Source of the DNA: Xanthomonas cassavae CFBP 4642
Lineage (GTDB): Bacteria; Pseudomonadota; Gammaproteobacteria; Xanthomonadales; Xanthomonadaceae
Direction of reading: 5' to 3'
Assembly (NCBI RefSeq): GCF_000454545.1
Contig: NZ_CM002139.1
Coordinates: 231,148 to 295,147 of the forward strand
DNA: 64,000 nucleotides
Positions 1 through 9,949 of the stretch are shown piece after piece (position 1 is the stretch's first letter; each line of letters starts with the position of its first letter). Under the pieces are notes generated by a model. It made no database searches. It saw only the letters and a program-made list of their open reading frames with translations, and was not told the origin of the DNA. Position numbers and translations under genes: made by a program.

Positions 1-1500
<1,500 letters not shown>

Positions 1501-1558
1501 TGTTTCCTGTCCTATGTGCGTGCCGGGCCGCTCAGTACCACCAGAAGTTTTGTCATCG

Positions 1559-1855
1559 CTATTCATGAGCAAGCACCGCTAACAGGCTCGCGATGGCGGA
1601 GCGTGCCTGCTCCTTATCTGGGCTGGCCAACATCGTGCGCACCCTCTGGGCCAAGTCGTCAGCCGATGGTGCAGATACCCCATTTCCGATATGCGCCTCC
1701 CGCATACAGGCATTGATCACCTTGGCGGGCGGGTCGTACTCCCCCCGCTCATACCGGCTCAACTGGGACTGCGAAACGCCCAAAACGGTGGCGAACTCCG
1801 CCTGGGTTCGCCCATTGCGGGCGGCCCGAATGAGATCAGCGACGCTGTTGACCAT
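1559..1855 (-). CDS. XRE-family helix-turn-helix regulator upstream of hsdM
   Basis: This 98-residue protein has a Cro/CI-type helix-turn-helix at residues 15-45 ([21 protein letters not shown]), followed by a short alpha-helical tail that probably dimerises. Its stop codon overlaps an in-frame ATG of the hsdM reading frame, so the two genes are one transcriptional unit. Two matching inverted repeats lie just upstream at 1878-1892 and 1908-1922. The arrangement fits an autorepressor that times expression of the methylase, like C proteins of other restriction systems; that role is an inference. The DNA-binding family is clear, but nothing shows which genes other than hsdM it controls. Confidence 0.85.
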   Translation of the reverse strand: MVNSVADLIRAARNGRTQAEFATVLGVSQSQLSRYERGEYDPPAKVINACMREAHIGNGVSAPSADDLAQRVRTMLASPDKEQARSAIASLLAVLAHE

Positions 1856-1877
1856 AGGGTATCTTGGTGGCGTAAAT

Positions 1878-1922
1878 ATGCTTGAAAAGCATTGTATATC
1901 AATTTAAATGCTTGTGGAGCAT
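1878..1922. promoter_or_regulatory. Two matching 15-bp inverted repeats, probable operators of the XRE regulator
   Basis: Site A (1878-1892) reads ATGCTTGAAAAGCAT and site B (1908-1922) reads ATGCTTGTGGAGCAT. They share the arms ATGCT/AGCAT and are 30 bp apart centre to centre, about three helical turns. The AT-rich stretch between them (TATACAAT on the minus strand) could be the -10 region of the regulator-hsdM promoter. The binding protein is inferred to be the adjacent XRE regulator. Confidence 0.6.
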
Positions 1923-1991
1923 TTTTTCATCGGAGGCATCGGAGCCAATGGCTCGCGCTCCAGCCGCAAGGCTGGCGTCAAGAGAATCAAT

Positions 1992-2855
1992 TCATCGACC
2001 CAGGTACACCGTCGTGACTTGCAGTCGCTCATGTCCCAATTCGCGGCTGATCGTCTGTCGCGCAACCTGGTCTTGGCTGTGTTGTACGGGTGTCAGTTGT
2101 TGCGTCGAAGGACCGCCTGCCGCCGGAGCCTTCCATCCTGTCAGCACCAGATAGCGCGTTTGGGCATAGCCATGCCGCAAACCGTGCATGTTGCTCAGGC
2201 CCGCCGCCTTGCATTGCCCGTCGTAAACGTGCCGCTGCTGGATGTAGGTCTTGTTCGCGGGGATCAGCGAGCCCACCCCTGCCAGCCGGTGGGCCTCGTC
2301 CAATACCATGCGCTGCTCCGGCGTCGTGATCGGCACCGTCCGATCTCGCCCGCCCTTGGCCCACGAGCCTTTGATGGCGATGTGGCCGCCATGGTCGGCA
2401 TAGCGGGGTTGGAACTTAATGGACTCTTCCCGCCTCAGGCCAAAGGCTGCTTGCAGGCGCAGACTCATGCGGACGTGTGGATCGGTGATCCGGTCCAGCT
2501 TGTTATCCAGTTCCTTGACCTTGTTTTCATGGGCCACGTGGTGCCGCTCAGGAATGCCTAGCTTGGTGTTGTCTGCCGGCAGAATGCCTGCCTTGCCAAC
2601 CTTCTCGGCCCACCAGCGCAGGTGCGCCATGCGGTTCTTCAGCGTACCGGCCGACAGGCCTTCGGTTTGCCAGCGCTGCAACAAGGCTTCGGCATGCTTG
2701 CCCTTGAGCGAGGTGGCCCGCATCTGGCGGAAACCCGCTTCGCGCAGTTGGCGGGCGGCCAGGGTCAGCGACCGTTGCCGGTCAGCCTGGGTGGCATGGC
2801 TGCCGTCGCGGTTGCGCTGGCAGAGCTGGCGCAGGGTATAGGTCAGGTCGTCCAT
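1992..2855 (-). CDS. Tyrosine recombinase/integrase of an integrative element
   Basis: A 287-residue site-specific recombinase. The N-terminal 110 residues look like a phage-integrase SAM-like core-binding domain. The catalytic half carries an Arg in FGLRREE, the His-x-x-Arg box HGLRHGY, a conserved His in ELGHERL, and the nucleophilic Tyr in TTVYLG four residues before the stop. It resembles the integrases found inside integrative conjugative elements (Phage_integr_N/Integrase_1 type) rather than P4-type tRNA integrases. The start chosen is MDDLTYTLRQL at 2855; an in-frame ATG at 2894 would add 13 residues with no obvious function. Together with the STY4528-like gene upstream and the restriction genes downstream it marks integrative-element DNA. 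Confidence 0.8.
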   Translation of the reverse strand: MDDLTYTLRQLCQRNRDGSHATQADRQRSLTLAARQLREAGFRQMRATSLKGKHAEALLQRWQTEGLSAGTLKNRMAHLRWWAEKVGKAGILPADNTKLGIPERHHVAHENKVKELDNKLDRITDPHVRMSLRLQAAFGLRREESIKFQPRYADHGGHIAIKGSWAKGGRDRTVPITTPEQRMVLDEAHRLAGVGSLIPANKTYIQQRHVYDGQCKAAGLSNMHGLRHGYAQTRYLVLTGWKAPAAGGPSTQQLTPVQHSQDQVARQTISRELGHERLQVTTVYLGR

Positions 2856-3441
2856 CGCAGTGTCGTTCCATCGGTTGTCTGGGCTGAGAATCAAACGGTC
2901 AGTGTTTTTGCCAACTCGCCAAGGCGAGATCCCTGAAGGGCAAGGGCCAGGTGCTCAGTTCACCTGTGGCCTCGAATGAGGCGTCCGCCTTGCTTCCTGT
3001 GGGAAGGCCGGGCGGAGGAATGGCAAGGGATGACAACGCGATGTGCTGGGATGGATACCTCCTGTTATGCAGTGGTGAAAAAGGAGCTGGCAGGCCGTGT
3101 GAGGTCGGGCGAGCAGCGACGAAGCCTGGAAAGGCGAGCGTGTGTTGCGACGATGGCGGGACGAACCACGCCGAAGATGAGGAAGGCTCTGCCCGTGGGT
3201 AGGGCGGCACACCGAACGAGCCTGGGTGTGCCTGGGATGGTTCCGTCCGGCGAGCCGGGTCGGCGCTTGCAGGAACCTGCGCCAGGGTTCCGGTGTTCAT
3301 ATCCACCCGCAGGTCGTTGCTGGGCCAGTGTGCCAGGGCATCGTCATGTGCGCAGCCATCAATGCGATGCTGCGCCAACCCGCATTGCTGCTGCAGTTCG
3401 GCGGGCCGTCACTGCGGCGGGCAGTGACGGCCCCATCTGTC
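2856..3441. other. Gap between integrase and STY4528-like gene
   Basis: An open frame of about 159 codons runs on the minus strand (3378-2899). It is rich in Pro, Ser and Ala, has no recognisable domain and looks like chance open frame in GC-rich DNA. No repeat, tRNA or terminator was recognised. It may be residue of element genes that were lost. Confidence 0.35.
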
Positions 3442-4611
3442 TCATGCCGAGCCCAGTGGCCCCAACCTTGCAGCAGCGGGCGTATTCTCAGGGGCTGTTG
3501 GCAGCATCCCGCTGTCAGCCATGCAGCCGATGATCTGCCCGATAGGCAGCGATGGCGTCTTCAGCATGCGCCGGATCTGTTCCAGATGCCGTTGTGCAAC
3601 CTCACGCGAGGCAGTTTTTGCGGCTTGGCTGCTGGACGGTGGAGAATGGGCGGGCGGCGAGTCATGCAGGCTGTTGCTGATGGCCTGCACGGATGTCTGC
3701 TGCGGGGTAGATTTGCGGGCGGCCCAGAGCTTGAAGACGCCTTCCACGGCCTTCTTGATCAAACCGTAGAGGTAGGCGATGGCGTTGTGCACACCACCTG
3801 ATTCACAGCGCACGTCCCACTCGGCCAGCACTGCAAGGCGCTTCTCCGGCGGCAAGCCCCTGAGACGCGCGGTGAGAACCCGTTGCTGATCCTGCGGCAG
3901 CTGCCGGAAGCGGGCTGGCACATCTGGCCCCAATACCCGCACTTCGGGTTGTGAGCGGTGTGTACGTACTTCTTTTAATACTTCTTTTTCTACAGTACGT
4001 ACTGCTGTCGCAGATGCCGGAACGGGTTTCGGAATGCCGCCGCTAGCTTCGGGCACGAGGACATCGCGCGCAGTTGAGCCACCAGGACTGCCCGGGCCAT
4101 GGTCGTCGCCACGGTGCTGTAGGCGCCTGATCCGCTCCTGCATCGTTGCGGGCAGCTTTTCCAACCTGTCCGGATGGCGCATGGCCTCATCGAGAATGGA
4201 CTGCGCTAGTTGGCGGATCGTCGCGCTGGCGTGGCCGAGCGCCCGTTCCAGCAGCGGCAGGTAGTCTTCGTCCTCCATGCAGGCGTCGTCGAACGCAAGG
4301 GGCTGAGTCCGCACCGCGTAGCGGCTGGCCATCGAGAAGCCAGTCATCGGGTTGCGGCGGTACTCGACCAAAGCGATCCAAGTGGACAGCCGCAAGCACA
4401 GCACGGCCCTGGACACGGTTTCAAGGGCAGCCCGTTTGCTGCCCGGTGCGCTGGGCAGGTACTTGCGCAGCGCGTCATAGCTGAGGACCACGGTGCCATC
4501 GCTGCTGGCCAGCGCACGGAAAGTCAGCCAGGCGTTGCGCTCCAGTGGCGTCAGCCGCTCATCGAGCAACAGGGCTTTCGGGGTGATGATGTCCGAGGTT
4601 TGGTGTGACAT
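3442..4611 (-). CDS. STY4528-family pathogenicity-island replication protein
   Basis: A 389-residue protein whose N-terminal 130 residues match the STY4528 pattern: LDERLTPLERNAWLTFRAL, a YDALRKYLPS stretch, then an array of helices ending in LRLSTWIALVEYRR. This is a winged-helix-like domain found in replication or partition proteins of SPI-7-type integrative conjugative elements. The middle (about 170-240) is low-complexity and the C-terminal half is helical and charged. The start at 4611 (MSHQTSDII) is preferred over an ATG nine codons upstream. The protein sits with the integrase at 1992-2855 as a remnant of an element core; the relaxase, conjugation and partition genes expected in a full element are not visible. 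The family call is from memory of the N-terminal signature. Confidence 0.68.
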   Translation of the reverse strand: MSHQTSDIITPKALLLDERLTPLERNAWLTFRALASSDGTVVLSYDALRKYLPSAPGSKRAALETVSRAVLCLRLSTWIALVEYRRNPMTGFSMASRYAVRTQPLAFDDACMEDEDYLPLLERALGHASATIRQLAQSILDEAMRHPDRLEKLPATMQERIRRLQHRGDDHGPGSPGGSTARDVLVPEASGGIPKPVPASATAVRTVEKEVLKEVRTHRSQPEVRVLGPDVPARFRQLPQDQQRVLTARLRGLPPEKRLAVLAEWDVRCESGGVHNAIAYLYGLIKKAVEGVFKLWAARKSTPQQTSVQAISNSLHDSPPAHSPPSSSQAAKTASREVAQRHLEQIRRMLKTPSLPIGQIIGCMADSGMLPTAPENTPAAARLGPLGSA

Positions 4612-5179
4612 GGTGAGGCTCCTATCGGTGTCGGCCAACTGGCCAAAGGAGCCGTCATCTCACCCCGGCATCACCGCTGTCGCAGCCAACAATCCGAACT
4701 GCGCTTCTCCCGTTTTTCGAGCTGAAGCAGGACAAAACATCCTTGGTCTTCCGAATCAGGAGGTGGGAAAATGAGCCTGTTGCAGCGCATTGGACGTTGG
4801 CGGACGTCGATGGCCGGGTTCACTGCATCTGATTAGGCCGTCCGCTGACACATCGCACTGGTAACAGGAGAGCGAGAAGCATCCAGGGAGGGCCATCCGC
4901 CGCCATCAAGGGACACGCTTGGTATTTGGGTCCAAGAATAGGTCCAAGCACGTTGCGGGACCGCCATGATTGGATTGAAAATCAACGACATGCGGCAGAA
5001 ATTCCGCTTCTGCATCGGCAAGTGAAACGACGTGGCGATGCTGTATTCCTCATCCGGACCACCTTGCGTCCCTGGAACGTCGTCTGACGACGGCGTGGCC
5101 TGCAGGACTTTAGCGCATCGGCGTCATGCATCCATCGACAAGCGAGCCCCAATGCCTGGAGGCTCCACGCCGGGGTGCG
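4612..5179. other. Gap at the element/chromosome junction
   Basis: No convincing gene is visible. A 62-codon minus-strand frame (5021-4833) has no recognisable features. This stretch should contain the boundary between the integrative-element DNA and the core phosphatase gene, but no tRNA 3' end or direct repeat that would mark an attachment site was recognised by eye. Confidence 0.4.
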
Positions 5180-6037
5180 TTACAGCACGCCCGGTAATGC
5201 GGTCTGCAATGCGGCGTTCTCTGCGGCACAAGCTGTTGCGGCAGCGGCGGGCAACGGCGTTGCGCGCGCGGTGTCGATTTCCTTGCGGGCCGCGGCCAGG
5301 TCTTTCTCGAATGCCGGGTTGCCGTGCAAGGCAGCGACGGTGGCCGCGCCCATGATGCGGCCCTGCAGGACATCGCTCTGCCAATGCACGTTGCAGACCA
5401 GGCGGCTGTCGCCGAAGGCACGGCCGCGTGCCAGCAGTGCATCGCGCTGGGCCGGGGCGATTTCCGACAGGATCAATCCCCAGGCCCAGCCGATGGCGGT
5501 GTGGCCGGACGGATAGGAGCCATTCTTGCGCAGGCTGGCGTCGTCGTCGGGCGTGCACATCGGCTGCGCGTTGCGCATGAACGGACGCGGGCGCTGGTAG
5601 TGCGCCTTGGCGGCGCTGGTGCTGGTGCTGGCGTCGCGCATGCTGCGCTCGAGCAGGCGCAGCAGGTGCGGGGTGGCGGCCTGGTCGACCTGCACGCCGA
5701 GCGCGCAACGGAAGGCGCTTGCGGCGGCAGGAAAGCTCAGCACGGCATCCTGTGCAGCCAGATCCCAACGCACTGTGCCGCGCAGGGCGAGCATGGCCTT
5801 GGCGAGGGCCTCATCGTTGGCGAGCGCAGCGCTGCCGTCCGCCGGTGGTGGTGGCACCAGGCGCAGGCTGTCGGGCAGCTGTGAGGTGTCCAGGTAACCG
5901 CGGGCGTCGGTGGCAATCACCGAGCCTGCCGGCGCGGCCGGTTGCCGTGCACCGGCCATGCCGCTGCCGAGCAATAGCGCGGCGATGGCGACGCCTGCCA
6001 GCGTCGGTTGCCAGTGGCGGGCGATGCGGTGGGACAT
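5180..6037 (-). CDS. phoN: Class A non-specific acid phosphatase (PAP2 superfamily), periplasmic
   Basis: The protein (285 residues) starts with a signal peptide ending near ARQPAA and releases phosphate from organic phosphoesters in the periplasm. The three PAP2 phosphatase motifs are intact: KAHYQRPRP, the class A signature GSYPSGHT near residue 174, and GDSRLVCNVHWQSD with the catalytic His and Asp. The start at 6037 has a strong GAGGAG ribosome site. It diverges from the TonB receptor gene at 6233 across 195 bp that contain Pho-box-like heptamers, so induction by phosphate starvation is plausible. Longer open frames on the same strand that run into the receptor gene are antisense shadows. 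The symbol follows the family. Confidence 0.88.
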   Translation of the reverse strand: MSHRIARHWQPTLAGVAIAALLLGSGMAGARQPAAPAGSVIATDARGYLDTSQLPDSLRLVPPPPADGSAALANDEALAKAMLALRGTVRWDLAAQDAVLSFPAAASAFRCALGVQVDQAATPHLLRLLERSMRDASTSTSAAKAHYQRPRPFMRNAQPMCTPDDDASLRKNGSYPSGHTAIGWAWGLILSEIAPAQRDALLARGRAFGDSRLVCNVHWQSDVLQGRIMGAATVAALHGNPAFEKDLAAARKEIDTARATPLPAAAATACAAENAALQTALPGVL

Positions 6038-6142
6038 GGGCAACTCCTCGGGACGGCACGACTGCAAGAGCGCGCAGATTACGACGTGCAGATGACAGCT
6101 GCATGCCGGCACGACGCAGCTGCGGCGCGGCATGCGCACCGA

Positions 6143-6160
6143 CTGTCGCGGCACTGTCAT
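6143..6160 (+). promoter_or_regulatory. Pho-box-like direct repeat between acid phosphatase and TonB receptor
   Basis: Two heptamers CTGTCGC (6143-6149) and CTGTCAT (6154-6160) lie 11 bp apart, the period of PhoB half-sites (CTGTCAT-N4-CTGTCAT). Further single heptamers occur at 6092-6098 (on the other strand) and 6187-6193. They sit between two divergent genes, one of them a phosphatase. The PhoB assignment is an inference. Confidence 0.5.
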
Positions 6161-6232
6161 CTGGTCGTCGTATCGACGCAAGACAGCTGTCGCACGCTTG
6201 CCGCCATCTTTTAACGCACCCCCACGCCTGCC

Positions 6233-8548
6233 ATGCCCAAGACTCATCTCCTCAGCGCTGTCGTGCTCGCCGCGCTCGTGTTGTCGCCGGCCGCGCAGGC
6301 GGCCGATACACCGGCCGACGTAGCGGCCGATGCCTCCGCCGCCGCGGACACCGTGCAGCAGCTCGATGCGGTGTCGGTGATCGGCCAGGGCGAAACCCGC
6401 CAGGTGCAGCGCATCACCCAGCAGGACATTCCGGTGTTGCCGCCGGGCACCAGCATCCAGAAGCTGCTCAACCGCATGCCGGGCGTCAATGTGCAATCCA
6501 ACGATGCCTTCGGTGCTAACGAAGAGTCGCAGACGATCAGCCTGCGCGGCTTCAACGGCACGCGCCTGGGTTATACGCTCGACGGCCTGCCGCTGGGCGA
6601 CAACGCCTACGGCAACTACAACGGCCTCAATATCAGCCGCGCGTTGATCGCGGAAAATTTTGGTGGCGTGGAGCTGGCCTCGGGCATCGGTGCGTTGGGC
6701 ACCGCGTCCACCAGCAACCTGGGTGGCACCATCCAGTATTACTCGGCCGATCCGTCCAGCGTGTTCGGTGGGCAGGTGGCGCAGACCGTGGGTTCGGACG
6801 CCAACCGCCGCACCTTCCTGCGCGTGGACACCGGCGATTACAACGGCTTTTCGGCGTACCTGTCGGGCATCAATGCCGAAGCCGACATGTGGGCGCGCCC
6901 GGAATCGCCGACCACCACACGGCAGTTCAACGCCAAGGGCGTGTATCAATTCGATGGCGGCAAGCTGACCGCCTTTGCCGATACCTCGCGTACCTCGCAG
7001 GCGGATTATTCCTATCTGTCCAAGAGCGGCATGGCGCGCGGCCTGGGCTGGGACTGGAACCTGTATGCGCCGGACTGGAACCGCGCCCTGGCAGCGGCGT
7101 ACTGCGCGCCGGCCACACGCAATGCGGCGCGCTGCGGCTTCAGTGGCGGCGTGGACAACATCGACGATGCGTACTACCAGAGCCGCGCGCTGCGCGACGA
7201 CGACCTGTTCTACGTGGCCGGCGACTTCCAACCCAACGATGCGATCAGCCTGCACACCCAGGTTTATCACCACGAAAACAAGGGCCAGGGCCACTGGTGG
7301 TCGCCGGGCCAGGCCTCCAATCCGGGTACGCCGCAGGCACTGCCGATCTCCATCCGCAGCACCAACTACTGGATCAACCGCACCGGCGGCATCGCCTCGC
7401 TGGGCTGGGACCTGGGCCCGCATCACCTGGAAGCGGGCCTGTGGTACGAGCGCAACCACCACGATGTGGAGCGCAACTTCTACTGGATCGATGGTCCGGT
7501 CAGCGACGACACGTTCCTTCAGAATCCCGACCGCCGGTTGTTCTCGCAGAACTACATCATCACCACGCGGCAGTTCTACGTGCAGGGCAGCTTCAAGTTC
7601 CTGGACGAGCGTCTGAGCCTGGACCTGGGCATCAAGAGCCCGAGCACCGAAATGACCGCGCGCGAGACGCCGGACGTGGCGGTGGAAGCACCGGTGGCGA
7701 CCGGCTCGCTCAAGGCCAGCGAATCGGTGTTACCGCAGATCGGGCTGGGCTATCGCATCGCCGAGGGCCAGGAAGTGTTTGCCTCGTACGCGGAGAATAT
7801 CGCCGCGTTCCAGGGCGGCGGTGCCGGTGGCCCGTTGCTGGTGACGCAGGCGTCGTTCGATGCCAGCGTGGGCGCGCTGGAACCGGAAAAGTCGCGCACG
7901 CTGGAAGCCAGTTACCGCTTCGTGCGTGACCGCTTCGAGGCCTCGCTGGTCGGCTACGACGTGACCTTCGACAACCGCCTGCTCTCGCTCAACCCCTGCG
8001 CCAGCATCCAGCAGGGCACCACGCCGGCCTGCACCACGCGCTTCTTCAACGTGGGCTCGGTGAGCAGCCGCGGTGGTGAGCTGACGGTGATCTGGAAGCC
8101 GACCAGCTACCTGCAGTGGTACAACTCGGCCTCGCTGAACCGTTCCACCTACGACGACAACTACGTGCAGAACGGCGTGGTGATTCCCACCGCCGGCAAG
8201 ACCACGGTGGACACGCCCAAGCGCATGTTGGCCAGCGAAATCGCCTTCAACTACGCAGGCTGGAACGTCAACCTGCGCGGCAAGTACACCGGTGAGCGCT
8301 TCTACACCTACACCAACGACCAGGGCTTTGGCGGCTACACCTCCTTCGATGCCGGCGCCGGCTATGCATTCGGCCAGGTCGGCGTGTTGCAGGCGCTCAA
8401 GCTCTCGCTCAATGTCACCAATCTCACCGACAAGCGCTACGCGTCCAACCTCACCGCGTTCGCCAACAGCGATCCGAATGGGCGTCAGCTGGCCTTCCAC
8501 GCCAGTGCGCCGCGGCAGGTGTTCTTGACCTTGGACGCGAAGTTCTGA
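6233..8548 (+). CDS. TonB-dependent outer-membrane receptor
   Basis: A 771-residue receptor with a signal peptide cleaved near PAAQA/ADTP. The plug domain spans about residues 45-165 (VSVIGQGE, LLNRMPGVNVQS, SLRGFNGTRLGYTLDG) and is followed by a beta-barrel ending in the C-terminal Phe typical of outer-membrane proteins. No FecA-like signalling extension is present. Its ligand cannot be read from the sequence. The divergent acid phosphatase and the Pho-box-like site hint at a phosphate- or phytate-linked substrate, while many Xanthomonas receptors of this type take up plant carbohydrates. A 7-bp tandem repeat lies directly behind the stop codon. Confidence 0.92.
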   Translation: MPKTHLLSAVVLAALVLSPAAQAADTPADVAADASAAADTVQQLDAVSVIGQGETRQVQRITQQDIPVLPPGTSIQKLLNRMPGVNVQSNDAFGANEESQTISLRGFNGTRLGYTLDGLPLGDNAYGNYNGLNISRALIAENFGGVELASGIGALGTASTSNLGGTIQYYSADPSSVFGGQVAQTVGSDANRRTFLRVDTGDYNGFSAYLSGINAEADMWARPESPTTTRQFNAKGVYQFDGGKLTAFADTSRTSQADYSYLSKSGMARGLGWDWNLYAPDWNRALAAAYCAPATRNAARCGFSGGVDNIDDAYYQSRALRDDDLFYVAGDFQPNDAISLHTQVYHHENKGQGHWWSPGQASNPGTPQALPISIRSTNYWINRTGGIASLGWDLGPHHLEAGLWYERNHHDVERNFYWIDGPVSDDTFLQNPDRRLFSQNYIITTRQFYVQGSFKFLDERLSLDLGIKSPSTEMTARETPDVAVEAPVATGSLKASESVLPQIGLGYRIAEGQEVFASYAENIAAFQGGGAGGPLLVTQASFDASVGALEPEKSRTLEASYRFVRDRFEASLVGYDVTFDNRLLSLNPCASIQQGTTPACTTRFFNVGSVSSRGGELTVIWKPTSYLQWYNSASLNRSTYDDNYVQNGVVIPTAGKTTVDTPKRMLASEIAFNYAGWNVNLRGKYTGERFYTYTNDQGFGGYTSFDAGAGYAFGQVGVLQALKLSLNVTNLTDKRYASNLTAFANSDPNGRQLAFHASAPRQVFLTLDAKF

Positions 8549-8552
8549 GGAT

Positions 8553-8636
8553 GGGAATCGGGAATCGGGAATCGGGAATCGGGAATCGGGAATCGGGAAT
8601 CGGGAATCGGGAATCGGGAATCGGGAATCGGGAATC
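8553..8636. repeat. Heptanucleotide tandem repeat, 12 copies of GGGAATC
   Basis: Twelve perfect copies of the 7-mer GGGAATC run without interruption for 84 bp, starting five bases behind the TonB receptor stop codon. Perfect arrays of this kind change copy number readily, and this one would be a useful strain marker. Confidence 0.97.
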
Positions 8637-8848
8637 GCAAGAGCGGGTTTTGCTGTTGCTCACTGACTTCTGACTTCCGAGGTCCGTCGACTTCGTCGAC
8701 CGGCGACAGTGGTCAATAAGACGTCACCAGTGGTTGTCGGGCCGGTATGGGTGCGGGATGTACAGTCGTACTTCCCGCGTCGCTCATCGGCCAGGCTTGC
8801 CCGGCGGTCATGCGTCGATTCGGTAGCTGTTTTTCGTTGGAGATGGGC

Positions 8849-9949
8849 ATGATGCAGTTCGGTCGTCTTTGGCTGGTGGGAGCGATGATGGTTGGCATGA
8901 GCGGCCCGGCGGTTGCCGAGGCACCGTTGGCCAAGACGGTGCAGATCTTTGCGCACCGCGGCGCCAGTGCGTTGCGGCCGGAACACACCTTGGCCTCCTA
9001 CGCCAAAGCCATTGTCGATGGCGCGGATTTCGTCGAGCCGGATCTGGTGTCCACCAAGGATGGTGTGCTGGTGGCGCGTCACGAGAACGAGATCGGCGGC
9101 ACCACCGATGTGGTCAACCATCCGGAGTTTGCCGCGCGCAAGACGCGCAAGATCATCGATGGCCAGGCAATGGACGGCTGGTTCACCGAGGACTTCACGC
9201 TGGCCGAATTGAAGACCTTGCGCGCACGCGAGCGCTTGCCGCAATTGCGTGGCACGCGCTGGGATGGCCAGTTCCAGATCGTGACCTTGGACGAGATCAT
9301 CGATTTCTTGGCCGCGCAGTCGGCCGCCACCGGCCGCCCCATCGGACTGATTCCCGAGATCAAGCATCCAAGCTACTTCCAGGCGCTCGGCCTGCCGATG
9401 GAAGACAAGGTGCTGGCCACCTTGCAGGCCCATGCCTACACGCGTACCGCGCCAGTTGTGATCCAGTCGTTCGAGACCGGCAATCTGCGCTACCTGCGCG
9501 GCAAGATCGGGCGCGCCAGCAACCTCCGCCTGCTGCAGTTGCTGGGCGGCGCGCAGATGCCGCTACCCGATGCGGGCAAGGACGATGCGCCAGGCACATA
9601 CGCGCAACTGATGACGCCTGCGGGGCTCAAGCAGGTGGCCAGCTACGCCGATGCGATCGGGCCGGACATTCGCGCCATCATTCCGCTGGACACGCAGCAG
9701 CGCCTGGGCCAGCCAACCAGCCTGGTGCGCGATGCGCACGCGGTCGGGTTGCAGGTACAGCCGTATACGTTCCGGCCGGAGAATTTTTTCCTGGCCGCGG
9801 AAAACCGCAGTAGCGGCCCGGTGACCGAGCGGAACGACGCTGGTGCGTTGGCCGAACTCAAGACCTATCTGGACGCTGGCATCGATGCGTTCTTTGCCGA
9901 TGATCCGGGTCTGGCGCGGCGTGCGTTGAGCGGGCCACCATCGCGTTAG
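8849..9949 (+). CDS. glpQ: Glycerophosphodiester phosphodiesterase, exported
   Basis: The enzyme hydrolyses glycerophosphodiesters from phospholipid breakdown to glycerol-3-phosphate and an alcohol. The catalytic start of the TIM barrel is clear: FAHRGASALRPEHTLASY near residue 35, then EPDLVSTKDGVLVARHE, which supplies the metal ligands. Later elements (IPEIKHPSYF, VVIQSFE, DAFFADDPG) match the periplasmic GlpQ type. The ATG at 8849 (MMQFGRLW) is chosen because GGAG lies six bases upstream and a signal peptide ending at AVAEA follows; the frame is open further upstream to 8747. The product is about 366 residues. It lies near an acid phosphatase and a TonB receptor, consistent with phosphorus scavenging. 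Confidence 0.9.
   Translation: MMQFGRLWLVGAMMVGMSGPAVAEAPLAKTVQIFAHRGASALRPEHTLASYAKAIVDGADFVEPDLVSTKDGVLVARHENEIGGTTDVVNHPEFAARKTRKIIDGQAMDGWFTEDFTLAELKTLRARERLPQLRGTRWDGQFQIVTLDEIIDFLAAQSAATGRPIGLIPEIKHPSYFQALGLPMEDKVLATLQAHAYTRTAPVVIQSFETGNLRYLRGKIGRASNLRLLQLLGGAQMPLPDAGKDDAPGTYAQLMTPAGLKQVASYADAIGPDIRAIIPLDTQQRLGQPTSLVRDAHAVGLQVQPYTFRPENFFLAAENRSSGPVTERNDAGALAELKTYLDAGIDAFFADDPGLARRALSGPPSR

Noticed and set aside
2899..3378. A 159-residue gene between integrase and STY4528-like protein
   Set aside because: Composition is low-complexity, no domain and no ribosome site; probably chance open frame.
4800..5030. An attachment site or tRNA remnant for the integrative element
   Set aside because: A short repeated phrase (GGTCCAAG) is seen, but no tRNA fold and no matching distant direct repeat.
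5180..7462. A 760-codon open frame on the minus strand covering the acid phosphatase and part of the TonB receptor gene
   Set aside because: Only the last 285 codons are protein-like; the rest is antisense to a clear receptor gene and reflects high GC.
8553..8636. A CRISPR array
   Set aside because: The repeat unit is 7 bp without spacers; it is a simple tandem array. No other repeat-spacer pattern was seen in the window.
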